DNA of 64,000 nucleotides, from NCBI RefSeq assembly GCF_014837165.1, contig NZ_JACSPM010000001.1, positions 593,010 to 657,009 on the forward strand, in the 5' to 3' direction. The notes under the pieces were generated by a model, which made no database searches, was not told the origin of the DNA, and worked only from the letters and a program-made list of their open reading frames with translations. Each line of letters starts with the position of its first letter. Positions within the stretch are counted from its first letter, which is position 1. The DNA comes from Microbacterium gallinarum. Lineage in GTDB: Bacteria; Actinomycetota; Actinomycetes; Actinomycetales; Microbacteriaceae. The position numbers and the translations under genes are program-made. Shown one piece after another: positions 16,274 through 24,686 of the stretch.

Positions 16274-17311
16274 TCAGCGCGCCGGCGGAGGGCCGCTGCT
16301 CTCGCGCACGACGAGTTCGGTCGGGATCAGCGTCGTCTCGGACGGAGCATCCGGATCGTCGATCTGCGCCAGCAGCCGCTCCATCGCGATGCGGCCCACC
16401 TCGCGGAAGTTCTGGCGCACGGTCGTGAGCGGGGGCCAGAAGGCACGCGACTCGTCCATGTCGTCGAACCCGACCACGCTGACCTGATTCGGGATGTCGC
16501 GCCCGAGCTCGTGCAGCGCCTTCATCGCGCCGAGGGCCATCTGGTCGTTCGCGGCGAAGATCGCGGTGACGTCGTCACGGCCGGCCAGTTCGAGTGCGAC
16601 GCGGTGGCCCGACTCGGTCGTCCAGTCGCCGTGGACGAGCGGCGGCGGGGTGATGCCCGCCTGCTCGAGCGTCGCGCGCCAGGACTCGGCGCGGTGGCCC
16701 GCCGAGAATGACGAGGTCGGCCCCGCGATGTGCCACACCTGCCGGTGGCCGAGACCGAGCAGGTGCTCGGTCGCCTGGCGCGCACCCAGTGCCTGATCGG
16801 TGTCGACGACGGCGAAGCCCGAACCCGCGTTGGAATCGATGACGACGACGGGCAGTCCCGGCGGCAGCGTGATCTCGACGCGGTCGAGCAGGCTCGCCTC
16901 GAAGATGATGATGATGCCGTCGACGGCCTGTTCGCTGAGCCGGCGGTACGCGCCTGACACGGCGCCCATCGTGGGATCGGGCACGGGCATGAGCGTCACG
17001 GTGTAGTCCGCGGCAGCGGCCTCGGTGGCGATGGCGTCGAGGGTGCGCACGTTGCCCAGCGTCTCGAGCGTGAACATGATCACGCCGATCGTGTGGAAGC
17101 GACCGTACTTGAGGGCGCGGGCGGCGCCGTTCGGCCGGTAGCCCACGGCGCGCATGGACGACAGCACGCGCTCGCGCGTGGCGTCGTCGACGTTGGTGAG
17201 CCCGTTGGCCACGCGTGACACCGTCTGAGACGACACTCCCGCGTGGCGTGCGACGTCCGCCATCGACGCCGGTCGCCGCCGAGCGGCCTCGATGTGCCCG
17301 TTCCCCGTCAT
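16274..17311 (-). CDS. LacI-family repressor of the galactoside module
   Basis: A 345-aa LacI/GalR regulator. The helix-turn-helix (ASMADVARHAGVSSQTVSRV) begins at about residue 15, followed by the sugar-binding domain with HTIGVIMF and GLPVVVIDSN. The start at 17311 has GGGGAGAG directly upstream; a shorter start at the Met of MADVA is possible. It is divergent from a permease, permease, binding protein, GH35 set and two 18-bp palindromes lie in the shared intergenic region. It should therefore repress that module, and itself, until a galactoside or its product binds. Confidence 0.93.
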   Translation of the reverse strand: MTGNGHIEAARRRPASMADVARHAGVSSQTVSRVANGLTNVDDATRERVLSSMRAVGYRPNGAARALKYGRFHTIGVIMFTLETLGNVRTLDAIATEAAAADYTVTLMPVPDPTMGAVSGAYRRLSEQAVDGIIIIFEASLLDRVEITLPPGLPVVVIDSNAGSGFAVVDTDQALGARQATEHLLGLGHRQVWHIAGPTSSFSAGHRAESWRATLEQAGITPPPLVHGDWTTESGHRVALELAGRDDVTAIFAANDQMALGAMKALHELGRDIPNQVSVVGFDDMDESRAFWPPLTTVRQNFREVGRIAMERLLAQIDDPDAPSETTLIPTELVVRESSGPPPAR

Positions 17312-17346
17312 CTCTCCCCGATCCGTTTCCCGTGTGCACCACAGTC

Positions 17347-17401
17347 TTGCATGGTTACGCAAACATGCTAGGCTCGCCCGCATCATGTTCGCGTAAACAT
17401 G
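17347..17401 (+). promoter_or_regulatory. Galactoside-module promoter with two LacI operators
   Basis: TTGCAT (17347-17352) and TAGGCT (17369-17374) are 16 nt apart. Two related 18-bp palindromes, 17350-17367 and 17384-17401, fit the consensus CATGTTTRCGYAAACATG with a central CG. One covers the -35 to -10 spacer and the other lies about +10 to +27. This is an effective layout for LacI-type repression. Confidence 0.75.
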
Positions 17402-17428
17402 CCTGCAAGTCGACGAACGGACTTCGAG

Positions 17429-18352
17429 ATGACGACGGCGTCAGCACCACCCACCGCACGCCCCCTCCCCCGGCGGTCGTCCCGTGCGCGCCGCGACTGG
17501 CGCGGCTGGGCCTTCGTCGGCCCGTTCATGATCGTGTTCCTCGCGGTGCTCGTCGCACCGGTCGTCTACGCGCTGATCCTCACCCTCTTCCGCCAGCAGT
17601 TGGTCGGCGGAACCGCGTTCGTCGGCCTCGCGAACTACGCTCAGCTCTTCCAGGACCCGAAGTTCTGGGAGTCGCTCTTCCGGGTGACGCTGTTCCTGCT
17701 CATCCAGGTGCCGATCATGCTCGCGCTGTCGCTCATCGCGGCGCTCGCACTCGACAGCGCGCGGCTGCACGGCACCGGGTTCTTCCGCATCGCGATCTTC
17801 CTCCCCTATGCGGTCCCCGGCGTGGTGGCCGCCCTCATCTGGGGCTTCATCTACGGCAACCAGTTCGGCCTCACCGGCTCGATCAACGACCTGCTCGGCG
17901 CCGAGGTCCTCCGCCCGTTCAGTGCCGACTGGGTGCTCGCGTCGATCGGGAACATCGTCACGTGGGAGTTCATGGGCTACAACATGCTCATCTTCTACGC
18001 GGCGCTCAAGGTCGTGCCGACCGAGCTCTACGAGGCCGCTGAGATCGACGGCGCCGGGCAGATCCGCATCATCTCGGGCATCAAGATCCCCGCTCTGCGC
18101 GGGTCAATCGTGATCGCGACGATCTTCTCGATCATCGGCAGCTTCCAGCTGTTCAACGAGCCCAACCTGCTGAAGAACCTGGCACCCAACGTGATCTCGA
18201 GCTACTTCACCCCCAACATGTACGCCTACAACTTGTCGTTCGCCGGCCAGCAGTTCAACTACTCGGCCACCGTCGCGATCGTCATGGGCGTGATCACGGC
18301 GACCATCGCCTACATCGTGCAGTTGCGCGGCTCCCGTCAGGAGGTGCGCTGA
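17429..18352 (+). CDS. Sugar ABC transporter permease (MalF-like)
   Basis: A 307-aa inner-membrane permease with six hydrophobic segments. The EAA loop (YEAAEIDGAGQIRIISGIKIP, summarised around residues 205-225) contacts the ATPase. The basic, Pro/Ala-rich N-terminus precedes the first segment WAFVGPFMIVFLAVLVAP. The start at 17429 is preferred because the in-frame ATG at 17399 lies inside the downstream operator. It is the first gene after the operators and is followed after 1 nt by the second permease. No ATPase gene is in the module; as often in actinobacteria a shared MsiK-type ATPase elsewhere probably energises it. Confidence 0.93.
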   Translation: MTTASAPPTARPLPRRSSRARRDWRGWAFVGPFMIVFLAVLVAPVVYALILTLFRQQLVGGTAFVGLANYAQLFQDPKFWESLFRVTLFLLIQVPIMLALSLIAALALDSARLHGTGFFRIAIFLPYAVPGVVAALIWGFIYGNQFGLTGSINDLLGAEVLRPFSADWVLASIGNIVTWEFMGYNMLIFYAALKVVPTELYEAAEIDGAGQIRIISGIKIPALRGSIVIATIFSIIGSFQLFNEPNLLKNLAPNVISSYFTPNMYAYNLSFAGQQFNYSATVAIVMGVITATIAYIVQLRGSRQEVR

Positions 18353-18353
18353 C

Positions 18354-19280
18354 ATGACCGCGACCGCCACCCTCACCGCTCCCCCGCAGCGCCGCGCGTC
18401 GGGTCGACGCCCGAACTACGTGCGCCGCACGCCGTCGCGCCAGCGAAAGTCGATCGTCCTCACGATCGTCATGGCCGTGTTCGTCATCTACTCGGTCGTG
18501 CCGCTGGTCTGGCTGGTCGTCAACGCCACGAAGGATCAGGGCGACCTGTTCTCGACCTTCGGGCTCTGGTTCGGCTCCGACTTCAACCTGTGGCAGAACA
18601 TCGTCGACACGCTCACCTACCGCGACGGCATCTTCGTCCAATGGTTCGGCAACACGCTGCTCTACGTGATCGTCGGCGCCGGCGGAGCGACGCTGCTCGC
18701 CACCGTCGCCGGCTACGGCATGGCGAAGTACAACTTCCCCGGGCGGCGCGCGGTCTTCGCGGTCGTGCTCGGTGCGATCGCCATCCCGGGCACGGCGCTC
18801 GCGGTGCCGACGTTCCTGATGTTCAGCCAGCTCGGTCTCACGAATACGCCGTGGGCGGTCATCCTGCCGTCGCTCATCAGCCCGTTCGGCCTGTACCTGA
18901 TCTGGACCTACGCGGTCGACGCGGTGCCGACCGAGCTGCTGGAAGCGGCGCGCATGGACGGATCGGGCGAGTTCCGCACGTTCTTCACCATCTCGCTGCG
19001 TCTGCTCGCCCCGGGGATCGTGACCGTGCTGCTCTTCGCCGTCGTCGCCACCTGGAACAACTACTTCCTGCCGCTCATCATGCTCAGCGAGCCCACCTGG
19101 TACCCGCTCACCGTCGGCCTCAGCCAGTGGAGCGCGCAGGCCAGCGGCGTCGCCGCCCAGCCCATCTACAACCTGGTGATCACCGGCTCGCTGCTCACGA
19201 TCGTGCCGATCGTCGTCGCCTTCCTCGTCCTCCAGCGCTTCTGGCAGTCCGGCCTCAGCGCGGGAAGCGTCAAGCAGTGA
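18354..19280 (+). CDS. Sugar ABC transporter permease (MalG-like)
   Basis: A 308-aa permease, the second half of the transmembrane channel. It has six membrane segments and an EAA loop (LLEAARMDGSGEFRTFF). The ending LVLQRFWQSGLSAGSVK is the classic MalG-like C-terminus. AGGAGGTG, inside the end of the preceding gene, precedes the ATG, and the gap is 1 nt, so translation is coupled. It is followed by the binding-protein gene after 90 nt. Confidence 0.95.
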   Translation: MTATATLTAPPQRRASGRRPNYVRRTPSRQRKSIVLTIVMAVFVIYSVVPLVWLVVNATKDQGDLFSTFGLWFGSDFNLWQNIVDTLTYRDGIFVQWFGNTLLYVIVGAGGATLLATVAGYGMAKYNFPGRRAVFAVVLGAIAIPGTALAVPTFLMFSQLGLTNTPWAVILPSLISPFGLYLIWTYAVDAVPTELLEAARMDGSGEFRTFFTISLRLLAPGIVTVLLFAVVATWNNYFLPLIMLSEPTWYPLTVGLSQWSAQASGVAAQPIYNLVITGSLLTIVPIVVAFLVLQRFWQSGLSAGSVKQ

Positions 19281-19370
19281 CCGGGAGCTCACCGCTCGAA
19301 CCCGCATCCGCTCCCACGGGCCCCCAGCCCACCCGCTCCACAACGCTCTGAACCAATGAAAGGAACACCG

Positions 19371-20717
19371 ATGTCGACAATCACACGGTCTCGTCGCCTC
19401 CGCACGGTCGCGGTGGCCACAGCATCCGTCTTCGCCCTCGGCCTCACCCTCGCCGGCTGCGCCGGCGGCGGCGACGCCCCGGCCGCCGGCGGCAGTGCCG
19501 ACGAGCTCGAGGCGGCGCTCGAGGAGGGCGGCGAGATCACCTACTGGTCGTGGACGCCCTCGGCCGAGGCGCAGGTCGCGGCGTTCGAAGACGCTTACCC
19601 GAACGTGGACGTGAAGCTCGTCAACGCCGGGACCAACACCGAGGAGTACACCAAGCTCCAGAACGCCATCACCGCCGGCTCGGGTGCGCCCGACGTCGCC
19701 CAGGTCGAGTACTACGCCATCCCGCAGTTCGCGCTGTCGGACTCGCTCGTCGACCTCGCGCCCTACGGCTTCAGCGACCTCGAGGACCAGTACACCCCGG
19801 GCCCGTGGGGCGCGGTCACGGTGGGCGACGCCGTCTACGGCCTCCCGCAGGACTCGGGCCCGATGGCGATGTTCTACAACGCGGCGGTCTTCGACGAGTT
19901 CGACATCGAGGTGCCGACGACCTACGACGAGTACGTCGCGGCTGCCGAGAAGCTGCACACCGCCGACCCGACGAAGTTCATCACGTCCGACACCGGCGAC
20001 GCCGGCTTCACGACGAGCATGATCTGGCAGGCCGGCGGGCGCCCGTTCTCGGCCGACGGCACCGACGTGTCGATCAACCTGCAGGACGAGGGCTCGAAGA
20101 GGTGGGCCGACAGCTGGAACCGCCTGGTCGAGGGCGGCCTGCTCTCCGACACGCCCGGCTGGAGCGACGAGTGGTACCGCGCCCTCGGCGACGGCACGAT
20201 CGCGACCCTGCTCACCGGCGCCTGGATGCCCGGCGTGCTCGAGTCGTCGGTCGCGGACGCCGCCGGTGACTGGCGCGTGGCTCCGATGCCGACCTACGAC
20301 GGCACCCCGGTGACCGCCGAGAACGGCGGCGGCGGCCAGGTCGTGCTCAAGCAGAGCAAGAACCCGGCGCTCGCCGCGGCCTTCCTCAAGTGGCTCAACT
20401 CCGACCCTGCCTCGATCGAGGTCTTCCTCGCGTCGGGCGGCTTCCCTGCGACGACCGCCGAGCTCGAGTCGGACGAGTTCCTGAACGCCGAGTCGGAGTA
20501 CTTCGGCGGTCAGAAGATCAACGAGGTGCTCGTGGATGCCGCGAAGAACGTGCCGAGCGGATGGCAGTACCTGCCCTACCAGGTGTACGCGAACAGCATC
20601 TTCGGCGACACCGTCGGGCAGTCCTACCTGAACTCCGGCGACCTCAACGAGGGTCTCCAGGCCTGGCAGGACCAGCTGGTCGACTACGGCAACCAGCAGG
20701 GCTTCACCGTCGAGTGA
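19371..20717 (+). CDS. Oligosaccharide-binding lipoprotein of the galactoside importer
   Basis: A 448-aa family-1 solute-binding protein with a signal peptide and lipobox (LAGC around residue 27). The mature protein begins with a Gly/Ala-rich linker, then EGGEITYWSWTPSAEAQV. It delivers sugar to the two permeases encoded just upstream. AAAGGA lies 8 nt before the ATG at 19371; the ATG at 19356 has no such site. The next gene is a GH35 beta-galactosidase, so the ligand is most likely a galacto-oligosaccharide. A strong hairpin directly after the stop codon could raise its mRNA level relative to the rest of the operon. Confidence 0.94.
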   Translation: MSTITRSRRLRTVAVATASVFALGLTLAGCAGGGDAPAAGGSADELEAALEEGGEITYWSWTPSAEAQVAAFEDAYPNVDVKLVNAGTNTEEYTKLQNAITAGSGAPDVAQVEYYAIPQFALSDSLVDLAPYGFSDLEDQYTPGPWGAVTVGDAVYGLPQDSGPMAMFYNAAVFDEFDIEVPTTYDEYVAAAEKLHTADPTKFITSDTGDAGFTTSMIWQAGGRPFSADGTDVSINLQDEGSKRWADSWNRLVEGGLLSDTPGWSDEWYRALGDGTIATLLTGAWMPGVLESSVADAAGDWRVAPMPTYDGTPVTAENGGGGQVVLKQSKNPALAAAFLKWLNSDPASIEVFLASGGFPATTAELESDEFLNAESEYFGGQKINEVLVDAAKNVPSGWQYLPYQVYANSIFGDTVGQSYLNSGDLNEGLQAWQDQLVDYGNQQGFTVE

Positions 20718-20723
20718 CGCCTC

Positions 20724-20758
20724 GCGGAGGCGGCGGCTCCTCGGGCCGCCGCCTCCGC
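20724..20758 (+). terminator. Strong hairpin between binding protein and GH35 gene
   Basis: A perfect 14-bp stem (20724-20737 with 20745-20758) with a 7-nt loop starts 7 nt after the binding-protein stop. There is no T-run. Within an operon it probably acts as a partial terminator or a 3' stabiliser, keeping the binding protein more abundant than the enzyme. Confidence 0.6.
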
Positions 20759-20814
20759 TCCCCTGCCCTGCGGCGCTCGCCGCGCCCGAATGAACGACAC
20801 GAGAGAACGGTTCG

Positions 20815-22578
20815 ATGAGCGAGTTCCGCATCGGCGACGACGACTTCCTGCTCGACGGGAAGCCGCTGCGCATCCTGGCCGGGGCGCTGCACTACTTCCG
20901 CGTGCACCCCGATCAGTGGCGGGATCGCATCCGCAAGGCCCGCCAGATGGGTCTCAACACCATCGAGACGTACGTCGCCTGGAACGCCCACGCACCGCGC
21001 CCCGGCGAGTTCGACCTCACGGGCGGTCTCGATCTCGGCCGCTTCCTCGACGAGGTCGCCGCCGAGGGCATGCACGCGATCGTCCGGCCGGGCCCGTACA
21101 TCTGCGCGGAGTGGACGAACGGCGGACTGCCCGCCTGGCTCTTCGCAGCGGAGTCGGTGGGCGTGCGCCGCGACGAGCCGCAGTACCTCGCCGCCGTCGA
21201 GGACTACCTGCGCCGGCTCGCGCCGGTGCTGGTTCCCCGGCAGATCGACCGCGGCGGACCCATCATCCTGGTGCAGATCGAGAACGAGTACGGCGCGTAC
21301 GGCTCCGACCCCGTGTACCTCGAGAAGCTCGTCGATCTGAACCGCGCGATCGGCATCACCGTTCCGCTCACGACCGTCGACCAGCCCGAGCCGGCCATGC
21401 TCGACGGCGGCAGCATCCCCGGCCTGCACAAGACCGCGTCGTTCGGCTCGCGGTCGATCGAACGACTCGCCACGCTGCGCGAGCACCAGCCGACCGGACC
21501 GCTCATGTGCTCGGAGTTCTGGGACGGCTGGTTCGATCACTGGGGCGCGCACCACCACACGACGTCCGTCGCCGACTCGGCGAAGGATCTCGACGACCTC
21601 CTCGCCGCGGGCGCATCGGTGAACATCTACATGTTCCACGGCGGCACCAACTTCGGCTTCACGAACGGCGCCAACGACAAGGGCGTCTACCAGCCGATCG
21701 TGACGAGCTACGACTACGACGCCCCGCTCGACGAGGCCGGAAACCCGACCGCGAAGTACTGGGCCTTCCGCGAGGTGCTGCGCCGATACAACCCCGATGC
21801 CGTCGAGGAGACGCCGGCCGAGGCATCCGCGGCCCCCGCTCTACGCACTCGGCTCACCCGCACCGTGTCGCTATCGGCGGTGGCCGATGCGCTCGGCGAC
21901 TGGTCGACGCACGACGACGTCCCGACGATGGAGGCCCTCGGCCGCTACGAGGGCTTCGCGATGTACCGCACCGAGGTCGACGCGACCGGCCCGGCCGTAC
22001 TGGAGTTCGGCGAGGTGCGCGACCGCGCGCTGGTGTCTCTCGACGGGCGCCCGGTCGGCGTTCTCGCCCGCGACCACCACGACCGCACGCTGGGCCTTCC
22101 GGCCGACGCGCGCGGCACCCTCGAGGTGGTGCTCGAAGACCAGGGCCGCGTCAACTACGGTCCGCGCATCGGCGAGCCGAAGGGCCTCATCGCCCCCGCT
22201 TCCCTCAACGGCCACCCCCTGGGGCCGTGGCGGGCGGCGGCGCTCGATCTGACCGATCTGACGCCGGTGCGGGATGCCGCCTCCCCGGCCGATCCGGCAC
22301 TGCCGGCGATTCCGGGGCCGACGTTCGCGGTGGGGGCGTTCGAGCTCGACGAGCCCGCCGATCTGTACCTTGCGACCCGCGCGTGGGGCAAGGGCTCCGT
22401 CTGGATCAACGGCTTCCACATCGGCCGCTACTGGTCGCGCGGACCGCAGCACACGCTCTACGTACCCGCGGGCGCACTGCGCGCGGGCACCAACGAGATC
22501 ATCGTGCTCGAGCTGCAGTCCGGCTCGGCGGACGTCGAGTTCGTGCCGTGGCCCGATCTGGGGCACACCGACTTCTGA
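20815..22578 (+). CDS. GH35 beta-galactosidase
   Basis: A 587-aa glycoside hydrolase family 35 enzyme, which removes terminal beta-D-galactose from oligosaccharides. The N-terminal catalytic barrel starts RIGDDDFLLDGKPLRILAGA. Family motifs include RPGPYICAEWTNGGLPAWL, the acid/base Glu158 in QIENEYG and the nucleophile Glu234 in CSEFWDGWF. Beta-sandwich domains fill the C-terminus, ending with a jelly-roll-like segment around NGFHIGRYW. There is no signal peptide, so it works in the cytoplasm on sugar brought in by the upstream transporter. A GAGAGAACGG stretch precedes the start as a weak ribosome-binding site. Confidence 0.95.
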   Translation: MSEFRIGDDDFLLDGKPLRILAGALHYFRVHPDQWRDRIRKARQMGLNTIETYVAWNAHAPRPGEFDLTGGLDLGRFLDEVAAEGMHAIVRPGPYICAEWTNGGLPAWLFAAESVGVRRDEPQYLAAVEDYLRRLAPVLVPRQIDRGGPIILVQIENEYGAYGSDPVYLEKLVDLNRAIGITVPLTTVDQPEPAMLDGGSIPGLHKTASFGSRSIERLATLREHQPTGPLMCSEFWDGWFDHWGAHHHTTSVADSAKDLDDLLAAGASVNIYMFHGGTNFGFTNGANDKGVYQPIVTSYDYDAPLDEAGNPTAKYWAFREVLRRYNPDAVEETPAEASAAPALRTRLTRTVSLSAVADALGDWSTHDDVPTMEALGRYEGFAMYRTEVDATGPAVLEFGEVRDRALVSLDGRPVGVLARDHHDRTLGLPADARGTLEVVLEDQGRVNYGPRIGEPKGLIAPASLNGHPLGPWRAAALDLTDLTPVRDAASPADPALPAIPGPTFAVGAFELDEPADLYLATRAWGKGSVWINGFHIGRYWSRGPQHTLYVPAGALRAGTNEIIVLELQSGSADVEFVPWPDLGHTDF

Positions 22579-22625
22579 GCGGGCGCGGGTGCGGCATCCG
22601 CTCGCCCGACGTGTGTGCGCCGGCG

Positions 22626-23459
22626 CTACATCTCCTCGTGGGTCTCGGGATCGCCGTCCCACAGCCGACCGCGCTCGAGCGCCGAGATCGCGGCGACGTG
22701 ATCGTCGGAGAGCGTGAAGCCGAACACGTCGGCGTTCTCGCGCTGACGGTCCGGGTCGCTCGACTTCGGGATCGGGGTGCTGCCGAGCTGCACATGCCAC
22801 CGCAGCACGATCTGCGTCGGCGTGACGTCGTGGACGACGGCGAGCTCTTGAAGCAGCTGCTCGGTGAGAAGCTCGCTGCGGCGGGCCAGGGGGCTCCAGC
22901 TCTCGGTGCGGATGCCGTGCTCGGCGTGGAACGCGCGCAGCGCCGCCTGCGGGAAGTAGGGGTGCAGCTCAACCTGATTCACGGCGGGCGTGACGCCGGT
23001 GGCGTCGATGAGCTCGGTCAGCATCGCCTCGGTGAAGTTCGACACTCCGATCGAGCGCACCAGGCCGCGCTCGCGCGCCTCGACCATGCCCCGCCAGGTG
23101 TCGACGTACCTGCCGACGCTCGGGTTCGGCCAGTGGATGAGCTGCAGGTCGATGCGGTCCAGCCCGAGCAGTCCCAGCGAGCCCTGGATGCTGTCGATCG
23201 CCTGCTCGAACCCGTGATGACGACCGGGGATCTTCGACGTGACGATGAGCTCGTCGCGGTCGACCGGGCTGCGGCGCACCGCCTCGCCCACCTCGTGCTC
23301 GTTCTCGTAGTTGACCGCCGTGTCCAGCAGCCGGTACCCGGAGCCGACGGCCTCGACCATCGCCTCGATCCCCTCCTCGCCGCGGAGGTTGTAGGTGCCG
23401 AGCCCGAGTTCGGGGAAGGCGGTGCCGTCGTTCAGCGTCACGGTGGGGATGGCGATCAT
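22626..23459 (-). CDS. Aldo/keto reductase
   Basis: A 277-aa NADPH-dependent aldo-keto reductase. The catalytic tetrad is visible: Asp and Tyr in DTAVNYENE, Lys in VTSKIP and His in LQLIHWP. GVSNF and IPKSSDPDR, which helps bind the NADP phosphate, are in place. It reduces aldehydes or ketones such as 2,5-diketogluconate-type sugars or toxic carbonyls. AGGA lies 8 nt before the ATG at 23459. The small acidic-protein gene upstream is on the same strand with a 40-nt gap. Confidence 0.93.
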   Translation of the reverse strand: MIAIPTVTLNDGTAFPELGLGTYNLRGEEGIEAMVEAVGSGYRLLDTAVNYENEHEVGEAVRRSPVDRDELIVTSKIPGRHHGFEQAIDSIQGSLGLLGLDRIDLQLIHWPNPSVGRYVDTWRGMVEARERGLVRSIGVSNFTEAMLTELIDATGVTPAVNQVELHPYFPQAALRAFHAEHGIRTESWSPLARRSELLTEQLLQELAVVHDVTPTQIVLRWHVQLGSTPIPKSSDPDRQRENADVFGFTLSDDHVAAISALERGRLWDGDPETHEEM

Positions 23460-23499
23460 GGATCCATCCTGCCGCGATCCGTGCACTGCCGGGCGGAGG

Positions 23500-23733
23500 T
23501 CACGGACGAGCGTCGATCTCGCCGTCGAGCGTGCCCTCGGTCGCAGCGCGCTCGTCGGCCGCGGCGCTCGAGATGGCGTCGTCGTCGACGTCGGGGTCGA
23601 GCGGACGGTCGTCGTCGCCGGTGAGGACGTCGGGATCACCGGCGGCGATGTCGCCACCGCGCTCGTCGGCCTCCTCCCGGGTGAGGTCGTCGCCGTCGCC
23701 GGGGGCGACGGGCGGCTGGTTCGGGTACGACAT
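23500..23733 (-). CDS. Small acidic protein of unknown function
   Basis: A 77-aa, strongly acidic protein (about one third Asp/Glu) without hydrophobic segments, probably intrinsically disordered. It starts MSYPNQPPVAPGDGDD, a style common among short Microbacteriaceae proteins. GGAG precedes the ATG at 23733. It lies upstream of the aldo/keto reductase on the same strand and may be co-transcribed. No function can be assigned. Confidence 0.55.
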   Translation of the reverse strand: MSYPNQPPVAPGDGDDLTREEADERGGDIAAGDPDVLTGDDDRPLDPDVDDDAISSAAADERAATEGTLDGEIDARP

Positions 23734-23895
23734 GGTGCGCTCCGATCTTCGAGGTGTGGGGCGAACGTAACCTCGCGGGCGCCGCGCCCTGCAGGGGCTT
23801 GCGGGAGTGACGCCGACGGGCTAGCAGTTGCCGGTGTCGGCGCCCACGGCTATCGTCGCGGCGGGCGCACGCCGCGCACGAGACGGAGGACGACG

Positions 23896-24609
23896 ATGAC
23901 CGACGCACAGAGCGAGCAGCGCGACGGAGCGGATGCCTCGGCCCCGCCGCGGTCGAGAGTCACGGCGAAGGAGTTCCACGACTCCCCCGGGGTCGAGGAC
24001 TGGCGGGTGCTGTTCTGGGGTGCGCACGTCCACTACTCCACGTCGTCGTTCGCGCAGGCGTCCGCGCTGGTCGCCGCGATCGCCGAGGTGGTGGACGAGG
24101 TCGGGCACGAGCCCGACGTCGACGTCCGGCCGCACGGGGTCACCGTCCGCACGTTCTCGCGTGCGGACGGCGCGCTGAGCCCGATCGATGCGGTGCTCGC
24201 GGCGTCGATCTCGCGAGCAGCCCGCGGGCTCGGCCTCGAACCCGACCCCTCGCACCTCCAGACGGTCGGCATCGCGGTCGCGGAGGGAGAGGGCGTCGAC
24301 ACACGTCCCTTCTGGGCGGCGGCGCTCGGCTATGAGGACAACGGCGACGAGGATGCGACCGACCCGCTGCGCCGTGGCCCCCACCTGTGGTTCCACCCGC
24401 TCGATCCGGCCAAGCCCGGGCGCGGACGCACGCACATCGACGTGTCCGTCCCGCGTGACGTCGCCGAGGCCCGGGTGGCCGATGCCGTCGCCGCAGGCGG
24501 ACGGATCGTGCGGTCGAACGCACCGCACTGGTGGACGATCGCCTCGCCCGACAACCACGGCATCGACGTGGCGGCGTGGGCCGACTTCGAGGACGGCGAA
24601 GAGGGCTGA
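23896..24609 (+). CDS. Two-domain protein: pterin-dehydratase-like plus VOC
   Basis: A 237-aa protein. Residues about 20-120 resemble pterin-4a-carbinolamine dehydratase (GHEPDVDVRPHGVTVRTF and a helix AASISRAARGLGL). The usual His-His pair reads Gly-His, so this half may not be catalytic. Residues 125-237 are a glyoxalase/VOC fold (PFWAAALGYED, GPHLWFHPLD, HIDVSVPRDVAEARVA). Such fused proteins are widespread in actinobacteria with unknown role. GGAGG lies 6-8 nt before the ATG at 23896. It converges with the methyltransferase gene. Confidence 0.8.
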   Translation: MTDAQSEQRDGADASAPPRSRVTAKEFHDSPGVEDWRVLFWGAHVHYSTSSFAQASALVAAIAEVVDEVGHEPDVDVRPHGVTVRTFSRADGALSPIDAVLAASISRAARGLGLEPDPSHLQTVGIAVAEGEGVDTRPFWAAALGYEDNGDEDATDPLRRGPHLWFHPLDPAKPGRGRTHIDVSVPRDVAEARVADAVAAGGRIVRSNAPHWWTIASPDNHGIDVAAWADFEDGEEG

Positions 24610-24686
24610 GCGGCCGGGCCGCGCCCCCCGGACGCAGCCGTGCCGCGGACTCCCTCGACGGAGAGGCCGCGGCCGGACACTCGACG

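Noticed and set aside
20724..20758. End of the galactoside operon at the hairpin
   Set aside because: The GH35 gene follows within 60 nt without a clear new promoter, so I take the hairpin as partial termination or mRNA stabilisation, not as the operon end.
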